From the NCBI GenBank assembly GCA_965227335.1, contig CBDDFV010000002.1:310001-374000 (forward strand): a DNA stretch of 64,000 nt, written 5' to 3'. This stretch comes from CBDDFV01 sp965227335. Lineage in GTDB: Bacteria; Planctomycetota; Phycisphaerae; Phycisphaerales; SM1A02. Below, in pieces: positions 8,021-16,038 of the stretch; the stretch's first letter is position 1; every line of letters starts with the position of its first letter. The position numbers and the translations under genes were made by a program. The notes below the pieces were generated by a model. That model was not told where the DNA came from. It made no database searches and worked only from the letters and a program-made list of their open reading frames with translations.

Positions 8021-10471
8021 TCAGTCGCACGGCCCCCACCCCGCAAGCAGGATCGCCAGATCCGCCGCGTTGACGACGCCGTCGTCGTTCAGATCCGCGG
8101 CGGCGTCGGCCGTATTCCACGCCGCGAGGAGGACCGCGAGGTCCGGCGGGCCGACGACGTCATCGCCCGTGAGGTCCGCCGGGCACGGCGTCACGGCGCA
8201 CTCGATCGCGGCGACGTAGGCCCGGGTGTACGCGATCGCGGGCGGGTTCTTCGGCGGGTCCTTCGGGTCGGGATCGCACGGCGCGCCGGACACGTACTTT
8301 CGGGTCGGCGTCCCGGGACCGACATAACACCAGTACACGCCCGCCACCGGATCGGCGAGTTCGACCTCGATCGGACCCGAGGCGTCGCCGTAGACGCTCG
8401 CGACGATACGGTAGCCCGCCTTGCAGTCGCCGGTGAGGATGAACGCCTGGGCCGGGAACTCCGCGTCGACCCGCCAGACGAAGCCGTCGCCCGCGCCGAC
8501 CGTGAGTTCGTACCAGTCGGAGTCGCGCGGCGCGGTGTTGAGTTCGGCGCACCAGATGTCGCCGCACGCGGCGGGCGTGAACACCGGCTCATCGAGATTG
8601 CATCCGTTGTTGAGGTTCTCGGCGCAAAGTTCGATTTCCGTCTCGCCGCCGGCCGGGCACTCGACCGTCTGGGCGGCGACGGGGCAGAGCTGCAACGCCT
8701 GTTCGGCGCAGAGCGCGTCCCACACGAGGTCCTCGCCGCAACACCACGGGTCGATGGTGCAGATGAGTTCGCAGCAGACGGGATCGTCGCAGCCGGGCGA
8801 CTCGTGGGGCGTGAAGCAGTCGCCCTCGGCGGGACACGCGGGCGGCGGGGTGCACAGGACGGCCGCCTGTTCGGCGCACGTGATGTCCCATTCGGTGTCG
8901 CAGCAGAAGGGGTCCGCGGCGCACACGATCGCACAGCAGTCGACGTCGTCGCAGCCGGGCGTGCCGTTGCCCTTCGGATCAAGACAATCCCCGGCGTCGG
9001 GACCGCACGCCTCGGGCGGCGGCTCTTCGCCCGCCGCGGCCGGCGCGGCGGGGACGGCGCCTCGCAACAGCGCATCGAGATCACGGGCGTCAACACGCCC
9101 GTCCCGGGTGAGGTCGGTCGCGCGAATCACGCCGCCGGGCGTGGGACCCCAGTCCTGCAACACGCGGGCGGCCGCCGAACGGAGCGCATCCGGGACGACG
9201 GGCGGTCCGGGCGCCCGCGCCGGGGCCGCGGCGGCGGGCGGGACCGGCGGTCGCGGACCCTGCGGCGTTTCGTTGCGGAAGATCCGGATCGAGTTGTCCC
9301 CGATATCGATCGCCAGCACATCGAGATCGGCGTCGCCGTCAATGTCGAGCGTGATCATGAAGCGATGGAAGAACCCCAGCAGAAGTTGCTGCGGCAGCAG
9401 GAACTGCAGTTCGCCCTCGGGCGTCGGCTCGATCTGCTCGATGAAGGTGACGTACCCGTTGAGCACGGCGCCCTGCACGAGGTCCTCATCGCCATCGCCG
9501 TCGAGATCGCCGCTCGCCATGTGCCAGCCCACGCCGCCGAGATTCGTCGCCTGGATCGCCTGCCCGGAGTCGAAGCCGCCGACTCCGTCGTTCTGCATGA
9601 TGGTGACGTACGCAAGCTGACTGCTCGTGCCGGACGCGACGAGCAGGTCGACATCGCCATCGCCGTCCGGGTCGCCGGTGTTGATTCCCGGCGCGCCGAA
9701 GATCGGTTCGTACATCGTTTCCCGCGCGAAGGGGCCGGGGTCGGCCGGGGCGTCGAAACGGGCGACGCGGAACGGCGCGACCTGGGAGACGGCGTAGTCG
9801 TCGCGCCCGTCGCCCGTGAGGTCCGCCGCGACGATGAGGGACGGGATCGTGAACCCCGTCGCGGTCTCATCGAGCAGCGTGGCCGCGCCGAGCGTGAAGA
9901 CAGGCGTCGTTCCGGCCGGGGCGTCCGGCGGCGTGTCGTTGATGACCGCCGCGTACCCGCCGGGGTTGTTCGTGGTGACCATGGCGTCGAGGTCGCCGTC
10001 ATCGTCGACATCGCTGAGGGCGACCGCAACGCCTTCACGCTGGCGAAGGGTGACGAGAGGCGTCGGCTCCCCGAAGGTCCCGTCGCCCGCCCCAGGCAGG
10101 AGCATCAGGGACGGGTTGAGGCGGCCCCGCATGAGGACCAGCACATCGAGGGCCCCGTCGCCATTGAGATCGGCGATATCGCACCACTGGCTCTGCTCCT
10201 CCAGCTGGATCGCGTGGAGGCTGAACTGACCGGCGCCGTCGTTGAGCGCGACGTAGAACAGAAAGTCGACGTTTCGTCCGGGGACGACGAGGTCAGGGTC
10301 GCCGTCCGAATCGAGGTCCGCGACGGCAGCCATCGTGGGCCCCTGCGCATTGGGGAATTCGAGCAACTCGGGCTCGGCGAAATCGAAGCTGGAGAACTGC
10401 CCGAACGCCCCGGCGGCGGGCGCAAGCAGGAGCGCCGCGGCAATGCGGCGAGCAGCGTCAATCCTGATCAT
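8021..10471 (-). CDS. Secreted FG-GAP/VCBS repeat protein with cysteine modules and C-terminal dockerin-like tail
   Basis: 816 residues, starting at 10471 after a GGAAGGAG site, with signal peptide MIRIDAARRIAAALLLAPAAGAFGQ. The N-terminal half has repeated calcium-binding FG-GAP loops (DLDSDGDPDLVV, DLNGDGALDVLV, DVDDDGDLDAMV, DPDGDGDVDLLV) typical of a seven-bladed propeller. A short dockerin-like half (DLTRDGRVDARDLDALL) follows. Then come two copies of a cysteine module (GCDDVDCC...DPFCCDTEWD; GCDDPVCC...DPWCCGEDLVWD) and an RDSDWY module. The C-terminus is a full dockerin-like tail with two Asp-rich loops ending LAILLAGWGPCD. Role: probably surface attachment or binding; no catalytic site is visible. 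The cysteine module recurs in two other genes of this window. Confidence 0.8.
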   Translation of the reverse strand: MIRIDAARRIAAALLLAPAAGAFGQFSSFDFAEPELLEFPNAQGPTMAAVADLDSDGDPDLVVPGRNVDFLFYVALNDGAGQFSLHAIQLEEQSQWCDIADLNGDGALDVLVLMRGRLNPSLMLLPGAGDGTFGEPTPLVTLRQREGVAVALSDVDDDGDLDAMVTTNNPGGYAAVINDTPPDAPAGTTPVFTLGAATLLDETATGFTIPSLIVAADLTGDGRDDYAVSQVAPFRVARFDAPADPGPFARETMYEPIFGAPGINTGDPDGDGDVDLLVASGTSSQLAYVTIMQNDGVGGFDSGQAIQATNLGGVGWHMASGDLDGDGDEDLVQGAVLNGYVTFIEQIEPTPEGELQFLLPQQLLLGFFHRFMITLDIDGDADLDVLAIDIGDNSIRIFRNETPQGPRPPVPPAAAAPARAPGPPVVPDALRSAAARVLQDWGPTPGGVIRATDLTRDGRVDARDLDALLRGAVPAAPAAAGEEPPPEACGPDAGDCLDPKGNGTPGCDDVDCCAIVCAADPFCCDTEWDITCAEQAAVLCTPPPACPAEGDCFTPHESPGCDDPVCCELICTIDPWCCGEDLVWDALCAEQALQLCPVAAQTVECPAGGETEIELCAENLNNGCNLDEPVFTPAACGDIWCAELNTAPRDSDWYELTVGAGDGFVWRVDAEFPAQAFILTGDCKAGYRIVASVYGDASGPIEVELADPVAGVYWCYVGPGTPTRKYVSGAPCDPDPKDPPKNPPAIAYTRAYVAAIECAVTPCPADLTGDDVVGPPDLAVLLAAWNTADAAADLNDDGVVNAADLAILLAGWGPCD

Positions 10472-10756
10472 GCCCGGGCTCCTTCCATCGGGGGGCGTCG
10501 GTCCGTCGCCGGACCATCCCGGTCCGATCGCCAACCCGTTCTGGTTCCAGTGCTTGCTGAACGGTACGGCCGCGACGCCCCGGAGGACGACCTGAATTCA
10601 CAGATCACGCGGGCCAAAAAGAGGTCAGTCCCGACACCACCATCCGGGGCCTGATCAGGCATGGGCCGGATCACCCATTCGCCACACAACCCCGCTGCAT
10701 CACCCTGATTTTTCACGAAATCGCTACAAATGACTTCCCTCTCCCGGGGTCTCGGC

Positions 10757-10826
10757 TATACTTGGGACATCAATTCGCCCCCGGAAGGGCTCGGCTCAGG
10801 CTTGCCTTGATGCCGGGCTCTTTTTT
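10757..10826 (+). promoter_or_regulatory. Possible promoter plus attenuator/terminator leader before the CLC gene
   Basis: A TATACT -10 hexamer (10757-10762) is followed by a possible ~57-nt leader. GGGCTCGGC (10787-10795) pairs with GCCGGGCTC (10812-10820, two wobbles) ahead of TTTTTT (10821-10826), a plus-strand intrinsic terminator. A competing pairing, CATCAA (10768-10773) with TTGATG (10806-10811), would enclose part of the terminator arm. This looks like a terminator/anti-terminator switch. No good -35 is visible. It matches no riboswitch consensus I know. The rest of 10472-10988 shows nothing else I can name. Confidence 0.45.
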
Positions 10827-10988
10827 CGTTTTGACTGCGTGTTCGGGTCGTCGTTGCGGACGTATCGGACGGTCTTTGCGGAATTCGTGGCGGCGGCGTC
10901 AGGGGGTCTTGTCAAATGCGACCGGACGGGCGAGGCTGTCGCGAGAAGGAGCGCAGCGGCGGTCGGTGGTCGACCTGGCGGACACCTC

Positions 10989-13082
10989 GTGAGTGAATCG
11001 GAACCGGTGAGCCGACTGGACGGGATCCGCCTCGGGCTGTGGCGACTGCGGCCACGGGGGGCGTGGGCGCGTCGATTCGGACTGAGCATCGTGGTCGGCG
11101 TCCTCGCGGGCCTGATCGCCGCCGCGCTGGAGCATGCCCTGCACTTCGGGGCGACGCATCTCGTGGGGCGATTCACGCATGTCGCGGACCCGAAGGTCTT
11201 CGAGTTCCGCTGGGGCGTCCTGCTGATGCCCATGATCGGCGGCGTCATCACGGGGGTGCTGCTGCACCTGCTGGCCCCGGGCATGCAGGTGAGCGGCGTC
11301 GCCCAGGTGACCCGGGCGTTCCATCGCACCATGGGTCGGCTCGGCCTGCGACGTCCGATCGTGGCGGGACTCGGCGCGACGGCCACCATCTCGTTCGGCG
11401 GGTCGGCGGGGATCGAAGGGCCCATCACCTCCCTCGGCGCCGCGATCGGCTCGGCCTTCGGCCGGTTCATGCCGCTGACCGCGCAGGACCGTCGGGTGCT
11501 GCTCGTCGCCGGGGCCGCGGCGGGCGCGGGCGCGATGTTCCGCTGTCCCCTGGGGGGCGCGCTCTTCGCCACGAGCATCCTCTATCGCGACCCCGAGTTC
11601 GAGGGCGACGCGCTGGTGTCGTCCGTCGTCGCGTCCGTCATGGGCTACTCGACGATGATGTTGTTCCACCCCGCAGAAGCCCTCTTCCCCGGCGTCTCCG
11701 AACTCTCGTTCGACTCGCCGGCGGAACTGCTCCCCTACGCGATCCTCGGCCCCCTCTGCGGCGTGATGTCGATCCTGTTCGCGATCTGCGTCACGACCGT
11801 CACCCGGGCGGCCCAACGGTCGAAGTTGCCCGCATGGTCCAAACCGGCGCTCGGCGGACTCGCCACGGGCGCCATCGCGTGCCTCCTGCCGCAAGTGATG
11901 GACGGCCGGTACGAGTTCTTCCGCAATGCGCTCGACGGATCGCTCTACGGCGGGGCCGATCCCGAGATCTGGCGGTGGGCGGGCCTGTTCGCGGCGATCG
12001 CGATCGGCAAGTGCGTCGCCACCGCGTTCACCGTCGGGAGCGGCGCTCCGGGCGGGGTGGTGGGCCCGTCGGTGGCGATCGGCGGCGCGACCGGCGCCGC
12101 GCTCGGCATGCTCGTGATCGGCCTCTTCCCCGGCGCCTACGACGCGGACCTGCGCGACTCGCTGATCCCGGTGGCGATGGGCGGCGTGCTCGCCGCGACG
12201 GAGGGCGCGCCGCTCGCGGCGGTCGTCATGGTCACGGAGATGACCCAGAGCTACGGCCTGATCGCGCCGTCCATGCTGGTCTGCGTGAGCAGCTATCTCG
12301 TCGGCCGTCGCTGGTGTCTGAATCACGAGCAGGTGCGCTCCGTGGCGGAATCGCCCGCCCACGCGGCGGACCCCATCGTGCACATGCTCGAAACCTGGCG
12401 GGTCGATCAGCTCATGGAGCGCGACTGGTCGCTCACCATCGGACCGAACGAGGGCCTCGACGAACTCGCCGAGCAGATCGAACCGGGGACGCGTCCGGTG
12501 TTCGCCGTGTCACGCGAGGGCCGGCTCGAGGGACTGATCTCCGTGCCGGACATCTGCGAGATCGCCACGGAGCACGGACTCGCGGGACTCCTCGTGGCGT
12601 CCGACGTCATGACGCCGTTCCGGCAACTGCTCACCGTCCGCGCGGACGACGATCTCTACTCCGCGCTGACGCTGTTCCAGCGCACCGGGCATGACGTGCT
12701 GCCGGTCGTGGGGCGGCGCGGCGAGTGGCTCGGCATGCTGAGTCGTCGCCGGGTGACGGCCGCCCTCCGCGAACAACTGTCGGAGACCCGGGCGTCCGTG
12801 CTGGAGGAGCACCGCGGACTCGCCGCGATCTCGCGCGATCTGCAGATGCAGCAGTTGATGCTGATGGCGGGGCCGGCGAGTTCGGATCGCGTCCAGCGAC
12901 TCTTCGTCCCGATCGATCTCATCGGCCAGACGCTGCGCACGAGCGACTTCCGTCAGCGGTACGGCGCCACGGTGATTGCGATCGAAACGCCGGACAACGC
13001 GTTCCAGTGCCCGCCCGATCTGGACCTGCCGCTCCACACGGGCCTGCGTCTGCTGGTGATCGTGGAGGAAAAGAGGGACTAG
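10989..13082 (+). CDS. CLC-family chloride channel/antiporter with CBS pair and TrkA_C domain
   Basis: About 697 residues. The first ~430 form the CLC pore: the GIEGP motif of the selectivity filter with the gating glutamate (E143) in GGSAGIEGPITSLG, and the later GSGAPGGVVGPSVAIGG motif. Residues ~460-590 hold two CBS domains (DQLMERDWSL..., then ASDVMTPFRQ...VLPVVG), which sense adenine nucleotides in related channels. The last ~60 residues resemble a TrkA_C/RCK_C ligand-binding domain (VPIDLIGQTLRTSDFRQRYG). The start is uncertain: GTG 10989 (VSESEPVSRLDG) is preferred, but GTG 10839 is in frame, and neither has a strong ribosome site. A possible attenuator lies upstream. It is convergent with truD. 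Confidence 0.85.
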   Translation: MSESEPVSRLDGIRLGLWRLRPRGAWARRFGLSIVVGVLAGLIAAALEHALHFGATHLVGRFTHVADPKVFEFRWGVLLMPMIGGVITGVLLHLLAPGMQVSGVAQVTRAFHRTMGRLGLRRPIVAGLGATATISFGGSAGIEGPITSLGAAIGSAFGRFMPLTAQDRRVLLVAGAAAGAGAMFRCPLGGALFATSILYRDPEFEGDALVSSVVASVMGYSTMMLFHPAEALFPGVSELSFDSPAELLPYAILGPLCGVMSILFAICVTTVTRAAQRSKLPAWSKPALGGLATGAIACLLPQVMDGRYEFFRNALDGSLYGGADPEIWRWAGLFAAIAIGKCVATAFTVGSGAPGGVVGPSVAIGGATGAALGMLVIGLFPGAYDADLRDSLIPVAMGGVLAATEGAPLAAVVMVTEMTQSYGLIAPSMLVCVSSYLVGRRWCLNHEQVRSVAESPAHAADPIVHMLETWRVDQLMERDWSLTIGPNEGLDELAEQIEPGTRPVFAVSREGRLEGLISVPDICEIATEHGLAGLLVASDVMTPFRQLLTVRADDDLYSALTLFQRTGHDVLPVVGRRGEWLGMLSRRRVTAALREQLSETRASVLEEHRGLAAISRDLQMQQLMLMAGPASSDRVQRLFVPIDLIGQTLRTSDFRQRYGATVIAIETPDNAFQCPPDLDLPLHTGLRLLVIVEEKRD

Positions 13083-13133
13083 GGGTGGGGCGTGAGATGT
13101 CCGTCCGGACGCCAATCGCCCCCCGCCTGAGGC

Positions 13134-14405
13134 CTACTCCGCCTCGATCTCGTCGCGATGGAGGAGTTCGCGGAGGACGACGGTGGCGTAGGCGCCGCGC
13201 GGCAGATCGAAGGCGACGCGGATCGACGCCCCGTGTTCATCCATCGAGGCGTCGATTTCGGGGTTGCGGAGGGGAACGCGAAGCGCGCGTCGGGCCCCGT
13301 CCGCCTTGCTGGTGAATCGCGCGAGGTCGTCGAGCGTCACCCCCGTGGCGTCGAGGGCGGCGCGTTCGCGGGCCTGCGGTCGGTCCTCGGCCTCCGTCAT
13401 CGACCGGCCCCACAGCGGTCCGGACGGCGAGATCTCGAAGTTCGCGAGGCGCGGCTCGAGCCGACCCGAAGCGAACTCCTCCGCGTCGACGCGGAAGACG
13501 CTCCGGCTGTCATGTTTCCACGCGAGGTCGCCGACCTCGAGCTGGTCGAACAACCCGAGTTCGATGCGCTGGTCGAGCACGCGGTTGAACACGGCGGACT
13601 GGAAGGCGTTGATCCAGAAGTTGCGCGACGTGCGTCCGATGACGCCGCACGCCTCTTCGGGCGAGGCCTGATCGATGAGGGCGTCCAGGGCCCGGACCTC
13701 GGCGCGATCAGAGGCTGACCATTGCCGCCTCGCTTCGAGATACTCGCCGGCGTCGTAGTCCTCGCGTCGACGCCGCTGATGTTCGGGGAATGATGATCCG
13801 GCGGCGCCGAGCAGTTCATCGAGCAGCCCCTGGTGATCGGCGGTGAGCAGCAGTGCGCCGAGCAGGTGGGTGTTGCGTCGGTAGCCGAAGCGCTGGTAGC
13901 CGAAGAAGTTCGGCACCCCGACGGCCATGAGTCGCTGGACGCGGCGGTGGACCTGCGGCGCGAGGAGCGGATTGGTGTCGCGGATGCGGATCGAGAAACG
14001 ATTGCCGGCGAGGTGGCCCCGCTTGAGCTTGTTGCGGTGCCGATCCGCCCAGAGCACCTGGACGCGTTGGTCGGGGATCTCGATCGAGTCCGGATCGCGA
14101 GGCGTACGAATGGACACGACCTGGCGGGTCACGCCGATCTTGTCCTTCATGCCGGCGGCGCCGATCTCCGCCTCGCGGACCCCGGCGGCGCGGGCGATGA
14201 TCTGGAGCATCTCGCCGTGGGAGACGCCCGACTTCTGCACGCACAGGTAGACGTGTTCGCCCTCCCCGCACGGGTGGTAGAGCGGCAGTTCATCGACGAT
14301 GAAGTCTTCCGGACGGGCCTTGATGACGCCGTCGATCGGATCGCCGTCGGTGATGAACCGGCGCGGCAGCGGATCGTCGAGGTGCAGTCGGTTGGTGGTG
14401 GTCAT
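13134..14405 (-). CDS. truD: tRNA pseudouridine(13) synthase
   Basis: 423 residues. TruD converts U13 of tRNA-Glu and others to pseudouridine. Seen here: FIVDELPLY near the N-terminus, the catalytic-Asp motif AGMKDKIGVTRQ (D88), LKRGHLAGNRFSIRIRD, and PNFFGYQRFGYRRNTHLLG, all diagnostic of the family. The insertion domain (~250-350) is present (FWINAFQSAVFNRVLDQRI). The length is slightly above E. coli TruD (about 350). The start ATG 14405 lies 29 bases after the DUF151 stop at 14435, so the two are probably co-transcribed. Confidence 0.93.
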   Translation of the reverse strand: MTTTNRLHLDDPLPRRFITDGDPIDGVIKARPEDFIVDELPLYHPCGEGEHVYLCVQKSGVSHGEMLQIIARAAGVREAEIGAAGMKDKIGVTRQVVSIRTPRDPDSIEIPDQRVQVLWADRHRNKLKRGHLAGNRFSIRIRDTNPLLAPQVHRRVQRLMAVGVPNFFGYQRFGYRRNTHLLGALLLTADHQGLLDELLGAAGSSFPEHQRRRREDYDAGEYLEARRQWSASDRAEVRALDALIDQASPEEACGVIGRTSRNFWINAFQSAVFNRVLDQRIELGLFDQLEVGDLAWKHDSRSVFRVDAEEFASGRLEPRLANFEISPSGPLWGRSMTEAEDRPQARERAALDATGVTLDDLARFTSKADGARRALRVPLRNPEIDASMDEHGASIRVAFDLPRGAYATVVLRELLHRDEIEAE

Positions 14406-14434
14406 GTGCGCGTCCCCCGTGGCGCGCGGCGAGG

Positions 14435-14962
14435 TTACCAGTTCAGCCCGCCGGGCTCTTCATCATCGTCCTCGTCGTCTTCGTCATCCTCTTCATCATC
14501 CACGTCGCCGGGCTCGAAATCGAGCCCCTCGATGCCGTGAAGATCGAATTTCGCCGCGGTCCCGTCGTCGCGAGCCAGTTCGATCACATGTTCTGAGACG
14601 TAGATCGGCACATCGTTGGCGACGCCCAGCGCGATCGCATCGGACGGCCTCGCATCGACCCGGATCATCTCGCCGTCCTGCTCCACCACCAGACACGCAT
14701 AGAACGTGCCCTCGCGCAGATCGGTGATCTCGATCTGACGCAATTCGCCGCCGAGGTGCTCGATCACCGACGCCAGCAGATCATGCGTCTGCGGCCGGGG
14801 AATGGGGACGCCCTTCAGCCGGCGTTCGATCGCAAACGCCTCCGGCAGGCCGATCACGATGGGGAACTTCCGCGACTCGCCGCCGAGCTCGCTCAGCTCG
14901 ATCACCTGCATGTCCGCCATTTCCTGGATCAGGATCCGGGAGAGTTCAACTTGCACGGCCAT
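14435..14962 (-). CDS. DUF151 (bifunctional nuclease domain) protein with acidic tail
   Basis: 175 residues with the DUF151/BFN domain: VELSRILIQEM, FPIVIGLPEAFAIERRL, THDLLASVIEHLGG, then ARPSDAIALGVANDVPIYVSE. The family is widespread; a plant member has been reported to have nuclease activity, while the bacterial role is unknown. The start at 14962 (MAVQVEL) was chosen over an upstream ATG because of a GGAAGG site 9 bases before it. The C-terminus is an unusual run of almost only Asp and Glu (DVDDEEDDEDDEDDDEE), encoded by a low-complexity stretch near 14455-14510. It lies directly upstream of truD on the same strand. Confidence 0.85.
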   Translation of the reverse strand: MAVQVELSRILIQEMADMQVIELSELGGESRKFPIVIGLPEAFAIERRLKGVPIPRPQTHDLLASVIEHLGGELRQIEITDLREGTFYACLVVEQDGEMIRVDARPSDAIALGVANDVPIYVSEHVIELARDDGTAAKFDLHGIEGLDFEPGDVDDEEDDEDDEDDDEEPGGLNW

Positions 14963-15078
14963 GCGGAGCAGCCTTCCGGGGAACACATCCATCGATCGCC
15001 GGGGGACACGCCGTCACCCGATCCGATACCTCGAATCTTTGCCCGACCGCACCCCTTCGGGCAACCCCCCGGGGAAGA

Positions 15079-15984
15079 TCAAAAAGAAACGCCGCTCAGA
15101 CGACCCAGCACCACCGCCAGCACCTGAGTGCCCTGCCGGCCGAAGCCCTGGGCGGCCGCGGCGTCGTAGAACTGCCGGGCGAGGGCGAGCCCGGGCAGCG
15201 CGACGCCCAGCCGGGCGGCTTCGTCCAACGCGATGCCGAGGTCCTTGATGAAATGCTCCACGAAGAATCCGGGCTCAAAATCGCCGCGGATGATCCGCGG
15301 GCCGAGATTGTTGATCGACCAGCTCCCCGCCGCCCCCGCCCCCACGGACTCGATCACCTGCATCGGATCCAGACCCGCCCGCTTCGCATAGATCAGCCCC
15401 TCGCACACGCCCATCATGCCCGACGCGATGAGGATCTGATTCACCATCTTCGTATGCTGACCCGACCCCGGCCCGCCCTGACGCACCGCGCGGGCGCCAA
15501 GGATGTCGAAGATCGGACGGACGCGCTCGAAGTCGGCGGGCGCGGCGCCGACCATGATCGAGAGCGTTCCCCCCCGCGCGCCGACATCCCCCCCGCTGAC
15601 CGGCGCGTCAATCGACGACACCCCCTGCGCCGACGCCGCCGTTGCGATCCGCTCGGCGAGACTCGGGCGGCTCGTCGTGAAATCAATCACGAGGCGAGGC
15701 GGGTCATTCGCGGCGAGTACGCCCTCCGATCCAAGGAACGTGGACTCGACATCAGCCGGAAAACCGACGATCGAAGCGGCGACATCGGCGCCCTCCGCCG
15801 CGAGGCGAGGAGTATCCGCCCACGCGGCGCCGCGCTCGAGCAGCGACTCCGCCTTCGCCCGGGTGCGGGTATGGACGATGAGTTCGTAACCGGCGTCGAG
15901 GAGATGCCCGGCCATCGGCGCGCCCATGACGCCGGTTCCGATCCAGGCGATCCGGGCGGGCGGGGTGATGGGTTCGGTGCTCAT
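15079..15984 (-). CDS. NAD(P)-dependent beta-hydroxyacid dehydrogenase (GarR/HIBADH family)
   Basis: 301 residues. The family includes tartronate semialdehyde reductase and 3-hydroxyisobutyrate dehydrogenase. The N-terminal Rossmann fold shows IAWIGTGVMGAPMAGHLLDA. The substrate motif DAPVSGGDVGARGGTLSIMV is clear, and the catalytic lysine lies in SGQHTKMVNQ. The C-terminal helical domain has FFVEHFIKDLGIALDEA. The start ATG 15984 (MSTEPIT) gives the expected length; the frame is open further upstream, but that part has no family similarity. Substrate cannot be assigned from sequence. It is divergent from the C25 peptidase gene, the starts being 54 bases apart, so they share a short promoter region. 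Confidence 0.88.
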   Translation of the reverse strand: MSTEPITPPARIAWIGTGVMGAPMAGHLLDAGYELIVHTRTRAKAESLLERGAAWADTPRLAAEGADVAASIVGFPADVESTFLGSEGVLAANDPPRLVIDFTTSRPSLAERIATAASAQGVSSIDAPVSGGDVGARGGTLSIMVGAAPADFERVRPIFDILGARAVRQGGPGSGQHTKMVNQILIASGMMGVCEGLIYAKRAGLDPMQVIESVGAGAAGSWSINNLGPRIIRGDFEPGFFVEHFIKDLGIALDEAARLGVALPGLALARQFYDAAAAQGFGRQGTQVLAVVLGRLSGVSF

Positions 15985-16038
15985 GAATTCATGTCTACCA
16001 CAGATGCGCGATCCTCGCGCGCCGCGTAGACTGACGTC

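Noticed and set aside
7673..10654. 993-codon plus-strand open frame opposite the FG-GAP protein
   Set aside because: Shadow frame: low-complexity Arg/Val/Asp composition, no domain, while the minus strand shows FG-GAP, cysteine-module and dockerin-like motifs.
10757..10830. Fluoride riboswitch ahead of the CLC gene
   Set aside because: The conserved fluoride-aptamer segments are absent; only a generic terminator/anti-terminator arrangement is visible.
14455..14520. Poly-serine stretch on the plus strand
   Set aside because: It is the reverse reading of the Asp/Glu-rich tail of the DUF151 gene, not a separate serine-rich protein.
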